Of a DNA stretch of 37,947 nucleotides, positions 29,877 to 37,128 are shown one piece after another. Below the pieces are notes generated by a model, which saw only the letters and a program-made list of their open reading frames with translations, did not search any database and had not been told where the DNA came from. Location: positions 1-37,947 of the IMG/VR virus record IMGVR_UViG_3300042534_000477; one strand, written 5' to 3'. Source of the DNA: a virus. The translations under genes and the position numbers were made by a program. Within the stretch, counting starts at the first letter, position 1; the number at the start of each line of letters is the position of its first letter.

Positions 29877-30206
29877 ATGCTCACACCCGAAGAGATCGAC
29901 GCCATCGACGCCGCCGAAGACGCCCACGTCGAGGCGATGACCGGCGATCAGATCCGCGCCGCCCTCGTCCCCTACGTCCACCACCTGCGAGTCGTCCACC
30001 CCGAGTCCGCCCGAGAGCTGCTCGACGGCTTCGGCACGACCGGCGACCGCTGGATCGCCACCTTCCGCGGCCCGACCCGCTTCGGCTGGCCAGGCAGGCG
30101 GTATCCCCAGTCCGTCGCCGCGCAGATCGTGGCGCTGCTCGCCCAGCTCGACGACCTGCAAGCCAAGACCGCCCTCGCGTACCGCAAGACCCAGGAGACC
30201 CCATGA
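29877..30206 (+). CDS. Hypothetical protein before SSB (109 aa)
   Basis: Not recognised. The N-terminal 60 residues are acidic and helical (TPEEIDAIDAAEDAHVEAMT, then DQIRAALVPYVHHLRVVHPE). A central strand region (DRWIATFRGPTRFGWPGRRY) and a final helix (AAQIVALLAQLDDLQAKTAL) follow. ATG at 29877 has GGAG upstream and a dedicated promoter. The stop overlaps the SSB start (ATGA), so it may be an SSB partner or regulator. No catalytic residues stand out. Confidence 0.65.
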   Translation: MLTPEEIDAIDAAEDAHVEAMTGDQIRAALVPYVHHLRVVHPESARELLDGFGTTGDRWIATFRGPTRFGWPGRRYPQSVAAQIVALLAQLDDLQAKTALAYRKTQETP

Positions 30207-30670
30207 CCGTCAACAAGTGCATCCTCGTCGGCAACCTCGGCCGCGACGCCGAGATCCGCAACACCGGCGGCGGCACGACCATCGCCAACCTCCGCCTCGC
30301 CACCACCGACCGCCGCAAGGCCCAGGACGGCACTTGGCAAGACCACACCGAATGGCACGCCGTCGTCGCCTTCGGCAAGACCGCCGAGGTCATGGAGAAG
30401 TACGGCAAGAAAGGCAAGATGCTGTATGTCGAGGGCCGCATTCAGACCCGCGAGTACACCGACAAAGACGGCAACAAGCGTTGGTCCACCGAGATCGTGG
30501 CCAATGAGATCAGGATGCTGGGCGGCAAGGGCGAAGGCGAAGGGCAGGGCCAGTCCAGCGGCGCCGACCGCAGCCGGAGCGCCCCGCCGACCGGGCAGCG
30601 CCAGCGCCAGCCCGAGGCCCCGGCGCAGTCGGACGGCTGGGGCGGTGGCGACGAAGAGTTGCCCTTCTGA
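30203..30670 (+). CDS. ssb: Single-stranded DNA-binding protein (155 aa)
   Basis: Bacterial-type SSB. It has an N-terminal OB fold (VNKCILVGNLGRDAEI, then TIANLRLATTDRR, TEWHAVVAFGKTAEVMEKYG, GKMLYVEGRIQTREYTDKDG and NKRWSTEIVANEIRML), then a Gly/Gln/Pro-rich linker (residues about 115-145). It ends in the acidic tip DEELPF, which in other SSBs recruits helicases, primases and nucleases. Length is standard. The start has AGGAG upstream and overlaps the previous gene. It probably coats phage single-stranded DNA for the primase-helicase set and for the YqaJ-like nuclease encoded further on. Confidence 0.95.
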   Translation: MTVNKCILVGNLGRDAEIRNTGGGTTIANLRLATTDRRKAQDGTWQDHTEWHAVVAFGKTAEVMEKYGKKGKMLYVEGRIQTREYTDKDGNKRWSTEIVANEIRMLGGKGEGEGQGQSSGADRSRSAPPTGQRQRQPEAPAQSDGWGGGDEELPF

Positions 30671-30688
30671 CCCCACGGAGCCGACCCC

Positions 30689-31900
30689 ATGACCCCCGAA
30701 CCCCGCTGGACCTCTCCCCTCACCGGCTCCGAAGTCTACGAAGCCGACGCCCGCGCCGTTGCCGCCACCCTCCCCGACGGCATCGCCTCGGCGGCCATCC
30801 TCGACGGCCCCTATGGCATGGGCAAGGCGGCCTGGGACCGCGTGCCCCGCGGCGGGTCGCTGCTCGACCTCTACCGCGACCACCTCGCCGACGTGGGGCG
30901 GGTCTGCGCGCCGTCGGCGTCGCTCTACGTCTGGAACACCGCCGAGGGCTGGGCCGAACTCCATCCGGCGATCCTGGCGGCGGGATGGACATTCCGCAGC
31001 CTGATTGTCTGGGACAAGATGACACCCCCAAGTCTTATCAGCTGGAAGTCTGCTTGCTCGTGGCCGGATTCGCACGAAGTCTGCGGCTTCTACCAGCGCG
31101 AGGCGTGGGCCCCAAACACCAGCGCCGGGCAGCAGATCGGCTATGCCGCCGGGCGCGACGACCGCAACTGGGTTCGCCCGTGGCTCGCCGCCGAGTGGGC
31201 CGCGGCCGGGCTCAAGATGCGCGACGCCGATCGGGCCCTCGGGACCAACGGCATGGCCGGGCACTACTTCCAAGCGTCCCAATGGTCCCTGCCGACGTGG
31301 GACGCCTTCAAGCGCCTCGCCGAGCACGCCGCCGAGCATGGGCCGCCCCGCGCGGTCCCGTACCTGACCCTTGAGCGGTTTGCTGGGGCTGACGGCCTCG
31401 CCGCCACCTACGACCACCTCCGCGCCGAGTACGACCACCTCCGCGCCACCTACGACTACCTCCGCGCCGAGTACGAGGCCAGCCGCGCGGTTTTTACCAT
31501 GCCCGAGCCGGTTGGTACCGTCTGGCAGGTCAGCACAGGCGCACTAAGCAGAGAGACGCTGCGCTCTGACAAGATGACGCCCAACATCCTCAAAAGCGAC
31601 GGACTCAAGCGCGAAGCCCTCCACCCCTGCCAGAAGCCCCTCGCCTTCGCCGAGCGCATGATCCGCGCTTCAACCCGGCCCGGTGACGTCGTTTGGGTGC
31701 CCTTCGGCGGCACCTTGCGGGAGGTGGTCGCCGCCGAGCATATGGCCCGGCGCGACCCGGCCGAGGCCCGGCGCGTCATCGCCTGCGAACTGAACGCCGA
31801 CGGCGCAGACTACATCGGCCCGGCGCTGGCCCAAGCGGAGGGGCGGTCCCTGCTCGACGTGGCCCCGGCGCAGGTCTCACTCTTTGGAGCATCACGATGA
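30689..31900 (+). CDS. DNA N4/N6 methyltransferase (403 aa)
   Basis: Amino-methyltransferase of the beta class (catalytic motif first). LDGPYGMG (D39-Y42) replaces the usual DPPY. The cofactor part near the C-terminus reads HPCQKPLAFAERMIRAST then GDVVWVPFGGT, where the normal DPF.GSGT is altered. Between them, three 21-base DNA repeats (31409-31471) encode a heptad helix YDHLRAE-YDHLRAT-YDYLRAE, a spacer also seen in other phage methylases. The enzyme could protect phage DNA from host restriction. The target base and site cannot be read from the sequence. It has a GGAG site and follows SSB by 18 bases; no restriction partner is visible. Confidence 0.75.
   Translation: MTPEPRWTSPLTGSEVYEADARAVAATLPDGIASAAILDGPYGMGKAAWDRVPRGGSLLDLYRDHLADVGRVCAPSASLYVWNTAEGWAELHPAILAAGWTFRSLIVWDKMTPPSLISWKSACSWPDSHEVCGFYQREAWAPNTSAGQQIGYAAGRDDRNWVRPWLAAEWAAAGLKMRDADRALGTNGMAGHYFQASQWSLPTWDAFKRLAEHAAEHGPPRAVPYLTLERFAGADGLAATYDHLRAEYDHLRATYDYLRAEYEASRAVFTMPEPVGTVWQVSTGALSRETLRSDKMTPNILKSDGLKREALHPCQKPLAFAERMIRASTRPGDVVWVPFGGTLREVVAAEHMARRDPAEARRVIACELNADGADYIGPALAQAEGRSLLDVAPAQVSLFGASR
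31409..31471 (+). repeat. Three 21-base tandem repeats in the methyltransferase gene
   Basis: Units at 31409-31429, 31430-31450 and 31451-31471 differ at a few bases and each encodes one heptad (Y-D-x-L-R-A-x). Being in frame, copy number can change without breaking the gene and would alter helix length. Confidence 0.85.
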
Positions 31901-32106
31901 CCGAACCCATCCCGCGCCGTGTCCGCATTTTCGTAACGCCTATGATTGGCGACCGTTTCTGCGGCTGCATTACGGACGCAGAGAACACCAACATCACACT
32001 ACACCTTGGCCCCAAGTGTGCCTCGATTGCCTCGGCCACGTCTGCGGCGACGGCGATCGCAAAAAAGAAGGGCTGGACAGTGGCGCCAAGGCACCGCCAA
32101 GGGTAG
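31897..32106 (+). CDS. Hypothetical protein (69 aa)
   Basis: Not recognised. The sequence begins MTEPIPRRVRIFVTPMIG, contains a Cys pair (FCGC), a strand (NTNITLHLGP) and an Ala/Lys helix (ATSAATAIAKKKGW). The start overlaps the methyltransferase stop (ATGA) and TTTGGAG lies upstream. It is the last gene of the rightward operon before the terminator at 32206. Confidence 0.6.
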   Translation: MTEPIPRRVRIFVTPMIGDRFCGCITDAENTNITLHLGPKCASIASATSAATAIAKKKGWTVAPRHRQG

Positions 32107-32205
32107 ATGACTCCGCGCCGCGCGGTGCTCACGGGTCCGTTCAGCCCTACCTCACGCCGCAAAGCGCATGGTCGACTTGTCCGGCCAAACAGCAAGCCGA
32201 CCCCG

Positions 32206-32234
32206 AACCCCGCTGGCGACAACCGGCGGGGTTT
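32206..32234 (+). terminator. Intrinsic terminator of the rightward operon
   Basis: The stem AACCCCGCTGG/CCGGCGGGGTT (11 pairs including one T-G) has a 6-base loop CGACAA and is followed by a short TTT. It lies about 100 bases after the last rightward gene and faces the convergent reductase operon. Confidence 0.7.
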
Positions 32235-32278
32235 CGCGCATCTTCGGCATGGTCCACCCACGCGCAAGCCCCAAAGAA

Positions 32279-32310
32279 GACGGCCGCCCCGAGTCACCGG
32301 AGCGGCCGTC
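32279..32310 (-). terminator. Intrinsic terminator of the reductase operon
   Basis: A 9-bp stem GACGGCCGC/GCGGCCGTC surrounds a 14-base centre with a possible CC/GG pairing. On the minus strand it is followed by TTCTTT. It lies 37 bases after the reductase stop and back to back with the plus-strand terminator. Confidence 0.65.
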
Positions 32311-32346
32311 GGGCCGGGGCTACTCACCCCGGCGTGGTGTCGCCGC

Positions 32347-34491
32347 CTATCGCAGCTCGCACGCCCCGCCACCGCAAGCCAGGGTTTGCGCCCCCTCGCT
32401 CACGCCGGTCTCGTACTCAGCGAGCCGGCCCCAATCGACGGCGGGGAGCGCGGCAAGGCGGGCCTCGTACTCGTCACGGGTCAGCGACGTCCGGGGCTGC
32501 CCGTAGTAGACCGCGCCTTCGTCGGGAAAAAAGCTCACGCCGCCCAGCTCGCCCGCGTCGCCCCGCTCCCAGATCCGCTCCTTGACGCCGTCCCATTCAT
32601 CGGGCCGCACGTTGACGGTGACCGACTGGTTGTGGCCCTTCTCGCCCAGCCACCCCCGGTTGACCACGTCGAGCCGATCGAGCAGGCCCAAGGCCGTCTC
32701 CTGAGTCCGCAAGAGCGCCCCCGGAGCTGCACCCATCGGGAACTCAAAGAGCCACGCGCTCGGCTCGGTCGCCCCCGGCTCCGACGGGATCGCCGGCACC
32801 CCGGCCTCGCGAAGCACCGCGCAGATCGGCGACTGCGCCGACACCGTGATCCGCTGTAGATAGTACCGATCGTGGTGCGCGTGGATGCCGCTGGAACAAC
32901 CCAGGAAGGCCGAGCTGTTGCCGTCGGGCTTGCCGCACGTCACCCCGGCCGCCTGCGAGATCCCGAAGATCCCGGCCCACCAAGCGTTTGCATCGACGGC
33001 GAGCGCGTTGAGGCTGGCCAACTTCGCGACCGACGACGTGACCTGGGGGCAGTCGGCTTGACCGCTGAGCCCGACACCGAGCAGCGCATCCCGGCGCGTG
33101 ATGTCAGTCCACCCCGCCCGAAGGCCGTTGAAGCGCGTACACGAAGCCTGCAAGGTGCCCAGGAAGGCAGCCAAAGCGACCTTGGCGCGGGCGCTTTCGA
33201 GGTCATCCCACGGCCGGAGGATGACGTTGGTCAAGTTGCAGAACTGCCCGCCGCCGTCGCCGCCCATCGGGTCGGCCGCATCCTTCCAAGCCAAGCCAAT
33301 CTCGACGCACGGGTTCGCTCGCAGATCAACGCCCCGGTAGCGCATCCGGGCCGGCGAGAAGATGCCCCGCTCGCCCGCGTTCGACGTCTGGAGTACCGCC
33401 CACTCCTGATCGAAGTCGGCCCTCCGCGTGCCCTCCAACCACACCCAACTGTTGTTGGCCTGCGTCCGCTCGGCCGGGATGGTCGCCCCGAGCCCATAGG
33501 CCGCCGGGTAGTGCTTCGCCCAGCGCATCTTGACGTCGTCGCGGTCGCTGAACGAGATCATCGCCGAGCGCCGAACCCCGCCGACCTGGACAGCGCGGGC
33601 CGCGAGGCAGAGCAGGTCGTGAACCTCGACCGTGGTGAGCTGCCGCCGCTCAAGCGCGGCGCGCTGGATTGACATCCGCAGCCCTCTCAGGTAGCGCCGC
33701 AAAGGCTCCGGGCCGGACGCCTCGCCACCCTTGGTCTTGAGCTTCGCGCCAGCGGGCCGGATCTGCGAGAAGTCAAACATCACATCCCGACCATCAAACC
33801 ACGTCAAGACGCCGACCTCGACCGCGTTCCGCCACCCTTCGGTGCTGTCTTCGACGACATGAGTCCCGCCGACCCACTCATCGTCCCCCTCAACCCCGTC
33901 AACCCACCCCTCGCACGGCACCTCCGGGATCGGCAACTTCGCCACGAACTGCTCTTCGACGCTGAACCCGAACCCGGTCCCGTGCATGAGGACGTAGAGG
34001 CTTTCCCAGAAGACCGCGACGCTGTCCGCCGGGGCGAAAGCGCAGTTGTAGAGGGCGATGTCGTTGCTGTCGAGCACGTCACCGGCCGACCACAAGGCGC
34101 GCATCGAGGGCATCACCTCGCGCCGAAACACCGCCCGGACGGCCTCCCGAAGCTCAGCCTCGGCGCCCGCGTCATCGGTCGTGAGGCTCAAGCGGTGGAG
34201 CATGTAGGCCCCCCATCGGATCACCGTGTCTCGCCAAGACTCTCGGACGGCATCGGCCTTGACCTTGGCATAGGTCCGCAGCCGCACCACCTCCGAGGCC
34301 AGCCGCACCCCGGCGGGCAGGCCCTTGAGTCCGTCGTCGTCGCTGAGATCGGCCAGCCATTCGGCCACCTCGGCCATGCACCCCGCGCGGTTCTGCTCCC
34401 ACGTCAAGTCAGTCTCACTCGACGGCACGCGCTCACCCCGAGGCCCTACCACCCGATCGAGCGCCCCAGCGCCCATCACCACGTCACCCAT
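32347..34491 (-). CDS. nrdJ: Class II (adenosylcobalamin-dependent) ribonucleotide reductase (714 aa)
   Basis: Monomeric B12-dependent reductase that makes deoxyribonucleotides. All key residues are present: thiyl-radical cysteine and its partners in NPCVEI (N393, C395, E397), the redox pair C150 (YNC) and C418 (FCNL), and the C-terminal shuttle cysteines C706 and C711 in CGGGAC. Conserved blocks VMPSMRALW and FDFSQIRPAGAKLKTKGG also fit the Lactobacillus leichmannii-type triphosphate reductase, and length matches. The start at 34491 has GGAGGT 5 bases upstream; the longer frame is not supported. The enzyme needs host or environmental cobalamin and a thioredoxin-like donor. It is the last gene of the MazG-clamp operon. 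Confidence 0.93.
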   Translation of the reverse strand: MGDVVMGAGALDRVVGPRGERVPSSETDLTWEQNRAGCMAEVAEWLADLSDDDGLKGLPAGVRLASEVVRLRTYAKVKADAVRESWRDTVIRWGAYMLHRLSLTTDDAGAEAELREAVRAVFRREVMPSMRALWSAGDVLDSNDIALYNCAFAPADSVAVFWESLYVLMHGTGFGFSVEEQFVAKLPIPEVPCEGWVDGVEGDDEWVGGTHVVEDSTEGWRNAVEVGVLTWFDGRDVMFDFSQIRPAGAKLKTKGGEASGPEPLRRYLRGLRMSIQRAALERRQLTTVEVHDLLCLAARAVQVGGVRRSAMISFSDRDDVKMRWAKHYPAAYGLGATIPAERTQANNSWVWLEGTRRADFDQEWAVLQTSNAGERGIFSPARMRYRGVDLRANPCVEIGLAWKDAADPMGGDGGGQFCNLTNVILRPWDDLESARAKVALAAFLGTLQASCTRFNGLRAGWTDITRRDALLGVGLSGQADCPQVTSSVAKLASLNALAVDANAWWAGIFGISQAAGVTCGKPDGNSSAFLGCSSGIHAHHDRYYLQRITVSAQSPICAVLREAGVPAIPSEPGATEPSAWLFEFPMGAAPGALLRTQETALGLLDRLDVVNRGWLGEKGHNQSVTVNVRPDEWDGVKERIWERGDAGELGGVSFFPDEGAVYYGQPRTSLTRDEYEARLAALPAVDWGRLAEYETGVSEGAQTLACGGGACELR

Positions 34492-34617
34492 GCACACCTC
34501 CGGCGCCGTCTGGCGCCCGCAGACGCCCGCCCCCACCGCGCCCCGACGGGGCCCCGATCGGGCGGGCAGACCAGTAGCGTAGCCCAGCGGAGTGCCGGGC
34601 CCACGCGGAAAATCAGC
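34492..34617 (-). other. Structured leader between clamp and reductase genes
   Basis: 126 bases with several GC-rich inverted repeats (GCCCGCCC/GGGCGGGC, CGGGGCCCCG, GTCTG/CAGAC). A TACGCT with a poor -35 partner 17 bases upstream could be a weak promoter. No cobalamin riboswitch layout is recognisable, and the stretch is short for one. Confidence 0.35.
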
Positions 34618-35781
34618 TCAGTCGAGCCGCATGGGCATCACGACGAAGACCGCATCCTCGCGCCCGTCGGGCCGGATGATCACCGGGTCAAGCGCCCCGC
34701 TCCCCATCTCGATCCGCACCTCGGCCGCCTTCGTCGCGCCGACCACGTCGAGCAGATACCGGGCGTTGAAGCCCGTCTCCATCGGCGACCCGTCGAGCAC
34801 GCAGGCGACCTCCTCGACGACGCTCCCGGCCTTCAGATCCTGCGCCGACACAGTCAAGGTGCTCTCAGTGAAGGCCATCCGAACCGACGTGTTCCGATCT
34901 GAGGCCATGAGCGCCGCCCGCTTGAGCGCCGCCGACAGATCAGCCCCGCCGACCGTCGCCACGCGCTTGGGTCCGCCACCGGGCAACACCTGCCGATAGT
35001 CGGGAAACTCGCCCTCAACCAAGACGCCCGACAGCTCGACGTCCCCGCACCGCGCCGAGACCCAGCGCGCGCCGATCGACAGCGTCCACTCTTGCTCGGC
35101 GCCGCTGATCAGCTTGCCCAACTCGGCGAGAAACGCCCGGTTGAGCAGCTTCTTGCGCGACCCCAGCCCGACGCCAGCCGAAGCCGGGCCTTCCGACCAC
35201 GACAGCCGGCTGCCGTCCGTGGTCGCGAACCGCAGCCGCGCCCCACCATCCGGGCCAGCCTCGACCGACTCGACGAGCAGGCCGTTCAGGCCGTAGCGGT
35301 TGGGGTCGTCGCAGATCGAGAACATCGTCTCAGCGATCATCCGGCCCAGGTCGCCGCCCTTGATCGTGGTCACGTCGGCCGGGCCCTCCGCGTCGCCGCC
35401 GCTGGGCGGGTAGTCCGCGGCGTCATCGGCGTTGAGCCGGTAGCGCGACCCGCCGCCCTTGACCTCGACGATCCCCTTCCCGGTCTTGCCGCTGAGCGCC
35501 AGCGCCACGTCACCGCGGGGCAGGCCGCCGACCACGTCTGCCAGCCGCCGGGCATCGACCGCGACGTCGCCGCTGTCGAGCACGCAGTCGAGCCCCAGGC
35601 TGACCCGCTGGATCAGGGTCATCGTCCCCGACGAAGCGGTCACGGTCAAGACCCCGTCATGCCCAGCCGACAGCAGGACGCACGACAGGATCGGCCGGTC
35701 GGCCTTGGCGGGCGCGACCGCTGAGGCCCGGCGCAGGATCGGCCCGAGCACGCCGATGGGTGCGTTGATGGAGAGGGTCAT
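34618..35781 (-). CDS. dnaN: DNA polymerase III beta-type sliding clamp (387 aa)
   Basis: Three-domain bacterial sliding clamp. Typical blocks are ILRRASAVAPAKADRPILSC at the N-terminus, ARRLADVVGGLP, FSICDDPNRYGLNGLLVE and TDGSRLS in the middle, GEFPDYRQVLPGG in the third domain, and the C-terminal VVMPMRLD that forms part of the partner-binding pocket. Length (387) is close to the host-type 366-380. Phage-encoded bacterial-type clamps are uncommon. It should ring DNA and tether a polymerase, but no polymerase or clamp loader lies in this window. The start overlaps the MazG stop (ATGA). Confidence 0.93.
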   Translation of the reverse strand: MTLSINAPIGVLGPILRRASAVAPAKADRPILSCVLLSAGHDGVLTVTASSGTMTLIQRVSLGLDCVLDSGDVAVDARRLADVVGGLPRGDVALALSGKTGKGIVEVKGGGSRYRLNADDAADYPPSGGDAEGPADVTTIKGGDLGRMIAETMFSICDDPNRYGLNGLLVESVEAGPDGGARLRFATTDGSRLSWSEGPASAGVGLGSRKKLLNRAFLAELGKLISGAEQEWTLSIGARWVSARCGDVELSGVLVEGEFPDYRQVLPGGGPKRVATVGGADLSAALKRAALMASDRNTSVRMAFTESTLTVSAQDLKAGSVVEEVACVLDGSPMETGFNARYLLDVVGATKAAEVRIEMGSGALDPVIIRPDGREDAVFVVMPMRLD

Positions 35782-36113
35782 CGGTCATCCCCTTCGCCGA
35801 CGATCACGCCGCGATTGTCCCGGTCTTCGAGCTTGCGGATGTTCCGGCAAGCGATGTCGGACAAGCTCAAGCCAAGCTCATTGGCGCACGCGCTGATCTG
35901 CCAGAGCACGTCCCCAAGCTCAAGGGCGAGCGCGTCTTCGGGCAGGTCGGCCCCCTGGCGCATGGCTTTGGCGACCTTACCGCAGACCTCACCCGCCTCC
36001 TCGGCCAAGGCGAAGAACGGGTAGAGCTGCATCCCCCAATGCTCCGGGCTCTCGCTATACCGCGAGAACCTCCGCGCTTCCTCCTGATACCACTCCATCG
36101 ACACATCGCTCAT
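35778..36113 (-). CDS. mazG: MazG-type nucleotide pyrophosphohydrolase (111 aa)
   Basis: All-alpha NTP pyrophosphatase. LAEEAGEV (E38, E39, E42) and ELGDVLW (E65, D68) form the metal site, and the C-terminus NIRKLEDRDNRGVIVGEGDD is the typical family ending. It is a short, single-domain form. Substrates are (d)NTPs or alarmone-like nucleotides; phage copies are thought to tune nucleotide pools or stress signals. The start at 36113 has GGAGG 5 bases upstream and a promoter at 36197-36169. First gene of a three-gene operon with the clamp and the reductase, which supports a role in DNA-precursor metabolism. Confidence 0.9.
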   Translation of the reverse strand: MSDVSMEWYQEEARRFSRYSESPEHWGMQLYPFFALAEEAGEVCGKVAKAMRQGADLPEDALALELGDVLWQISACANELGLSLSDIACRNIRKLEDRDNRGVIVGEGDDR

Positions 36114-36168
36114 GCTGCCCTCCGTCGCCGCCGACCCGGTCCCTCCGAGCCCGCCGCAGCGCCCGACC

Positions 36169-36197
36169 ACCTTACCCCGGCGTCGCCCCCAGCGCAA
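36169..36197 (-). promoter_or_regulatory. Promoter P4 (CTATTGCGC-N17-TAAGGT, leftward)
   Basis: On the minus strand TTGCGC (36197-36192), preceded by CTA, and TAAGGT (36174-36169) are exactly 17 bases apart. Start near 36162, leader about 49 bases. It drives mazG-dnaN-nrdJ and is divergent from the promoter at 36276, with 78 bases between the two -35 boxes. Confidence 0.75.
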
Positions 36198-36275
36198 TAG
36201 CCGCGCGCCACAAACACCAAAGAGCCGACCATCACGGCATCCTCAACAATCTTCACACTTTCTATCGGCCAGCTA

Positions 36276-36304
36276 TTGCGCGCCCTGACGTGGCCCGATA
36301 GGCT
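36276..36304 (+). promoter_or_regulatory. Promoter P2 (CTATTGCGC-N17-TAGGCT)
   Basis: TTGCGC (36276-36281), preceded by CTA, and TAGGCT (36299-36304) are exactly 17 bases apart. Start near 36311. Both the promoter and the following leader closely resemble those at 24-110. Confidence 0.75.
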
Positions 36305-36321
36305 GGGGGTGTCGGGAGCGC

Positions 36322-36336
36322 GGCGCACGAAGCGCC
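36322..36336 (+). promoter_or_regulatory. Leader hairpin of the 241-aa gene
   Basis: The 5-bp stem GGCGC/GCGCC with loop ACGAA is at the same place in the leader as the hairpin at 69-86, with one compensated pair (C24-G34 here against G72-C83 there, last two digits). It ends 10 bases before the CGGAG ribosome site. Confidence 0.5.
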
Positions 36337-36356
36337 CAGCCCGACCGGAGCAGACT

Positions 36357-37082
36357 ATGATCACCATGACCATCGGACAGCGCAACCCCTCGATCTCTGT
36401 CAAGAGCCTTCTGTCCATCATCAACCCGAACCGGTGGGAGCCGCTGGACACCGCGCTGACTGCCAAGGTCACCGGCGCCCGCAAGAACGGAGCGACGGCC
36501 ACCTTCCGCCGGATGCTGGGCATTCACGACCTCGCCTATGGGCCGCGCTACCACACGATCATCGGCGAAGTGTTGATCAACAACATCGAAGGCGTGCGCG
36601 TCGCCCGCTGCTACGATGTGTTTGTGCAGCGCGTCAAGCCGACCCGTGGGGGTCACCGCTTCTTCTGGCGGACCTTCCCGATGAGCGCAACCGACGCCGA
36701 GATCCTGGACAGCGCCAGCAAGGAGGTTTCGGCTCGGGCGTTCCTGAGCACCCGAACCGGGGGAACCGCTCCGGCCGCCACGGTGCCGCGGGCGATGAGC
36801 GAGTCTGAGCTGGGCGAGGCCGCGAACCTGCTCTTCGGTCAGTGCAAGACCGAGGCGACGACTCCCCAGGCCGCCAAGCCGACCCCCTCACCCAGCGCCC
36901 CGGTCGCGCCGCCGGTCGATCAGCCGCAGCCGATCAAGTTGGCCGTCGACGTCAAGGCGATGAGCGACGACGACTTGATCGCCGCCATCAAGTCGCGCCG
37001 AAAGGTCTTGACCGCTCTGGAGTATGAGCGCGACCTCCGCGTTCGCTCGGCTACCAACCTGATCGCCAAGCTGAAAGCCTAA
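36357..37082 (+). CDS. Hypothetical protein (241 aa)
   Basis: Not recognised. Residues about 15-110 look like a folded domain with strands and basic residues (SLLSIINPNRWEPLDTALTA, TGARKNGATATFRRMLGI, IGEVLINNIEGVRVARCYDV, VFVQRVKPTRGGHRFFWRTF), which could bind nucleic acid. A Pro/Ala linker (about 180-200) follows, then a helical C-terminus (MSDDDLIAAIKSRRKVLTAL, then YERDLRVRSATNLIAKLKA). ATG at 36357 has CGGAG upstream; a second ATG at 36366 is possible. The strong promoter, shared leader and position beside recombination genes suggest an early regulator or recombination helper. Confidence 0.7.
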   Translation: MITMTIGQRNPSISVKSLLSIINPNRWEPLDTALTAKVTGARKNGATATFRRMLGIHDLAYGPRYHTIIGEVLINNIEGVRVARCYDVFVQRVKPTRGGHRFFWRTFPMSATDAEILDSASKEVSARAFLSTRTGGTAPAATVPRAMSESELGEAANLLFGQCKTEATTPQAAKPTPSPSAPVAPPVDQPQPIKLAVDVKAMSDDDLIAAIKSRRKVLTALEYERDLRVRSATNLIAKLKA

Positions 37083-37096
37083 ACCCCTTCCTCCAC

Positions 37097-37128
37097 GCCG
37101 CAGAGTCCCATCGGCGCGGCCCTCTGCG
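37097..37128 (+). terminator. Hairpin after the 241-aa gene
   Basis: The perfect 8-bp stem CCGCAGAG/CTCTGCGG spans a 16-base loop and lies 14 bases after the stop. No T run follows. The rest of the 199-base gap to 37282 is GC-rich with no promoter of the CTATTGCGC type, so readthrough into the nuclease gene is likely. Confidence 0.35.

Noticed and set aside
32107-32859. Plus-strand frame starting with ATG right after the 69-aa gene
   Set aside because: It runs through both terminator hairpins and the antisense of the reductase gene, with low-complexity Arg/Pro translation.
34492-34617. Cobalamin riboswitch before the B12-dependent reductase
   Set aside because: The gap is short and GC-rich and shows no B12-box-like conserved block.
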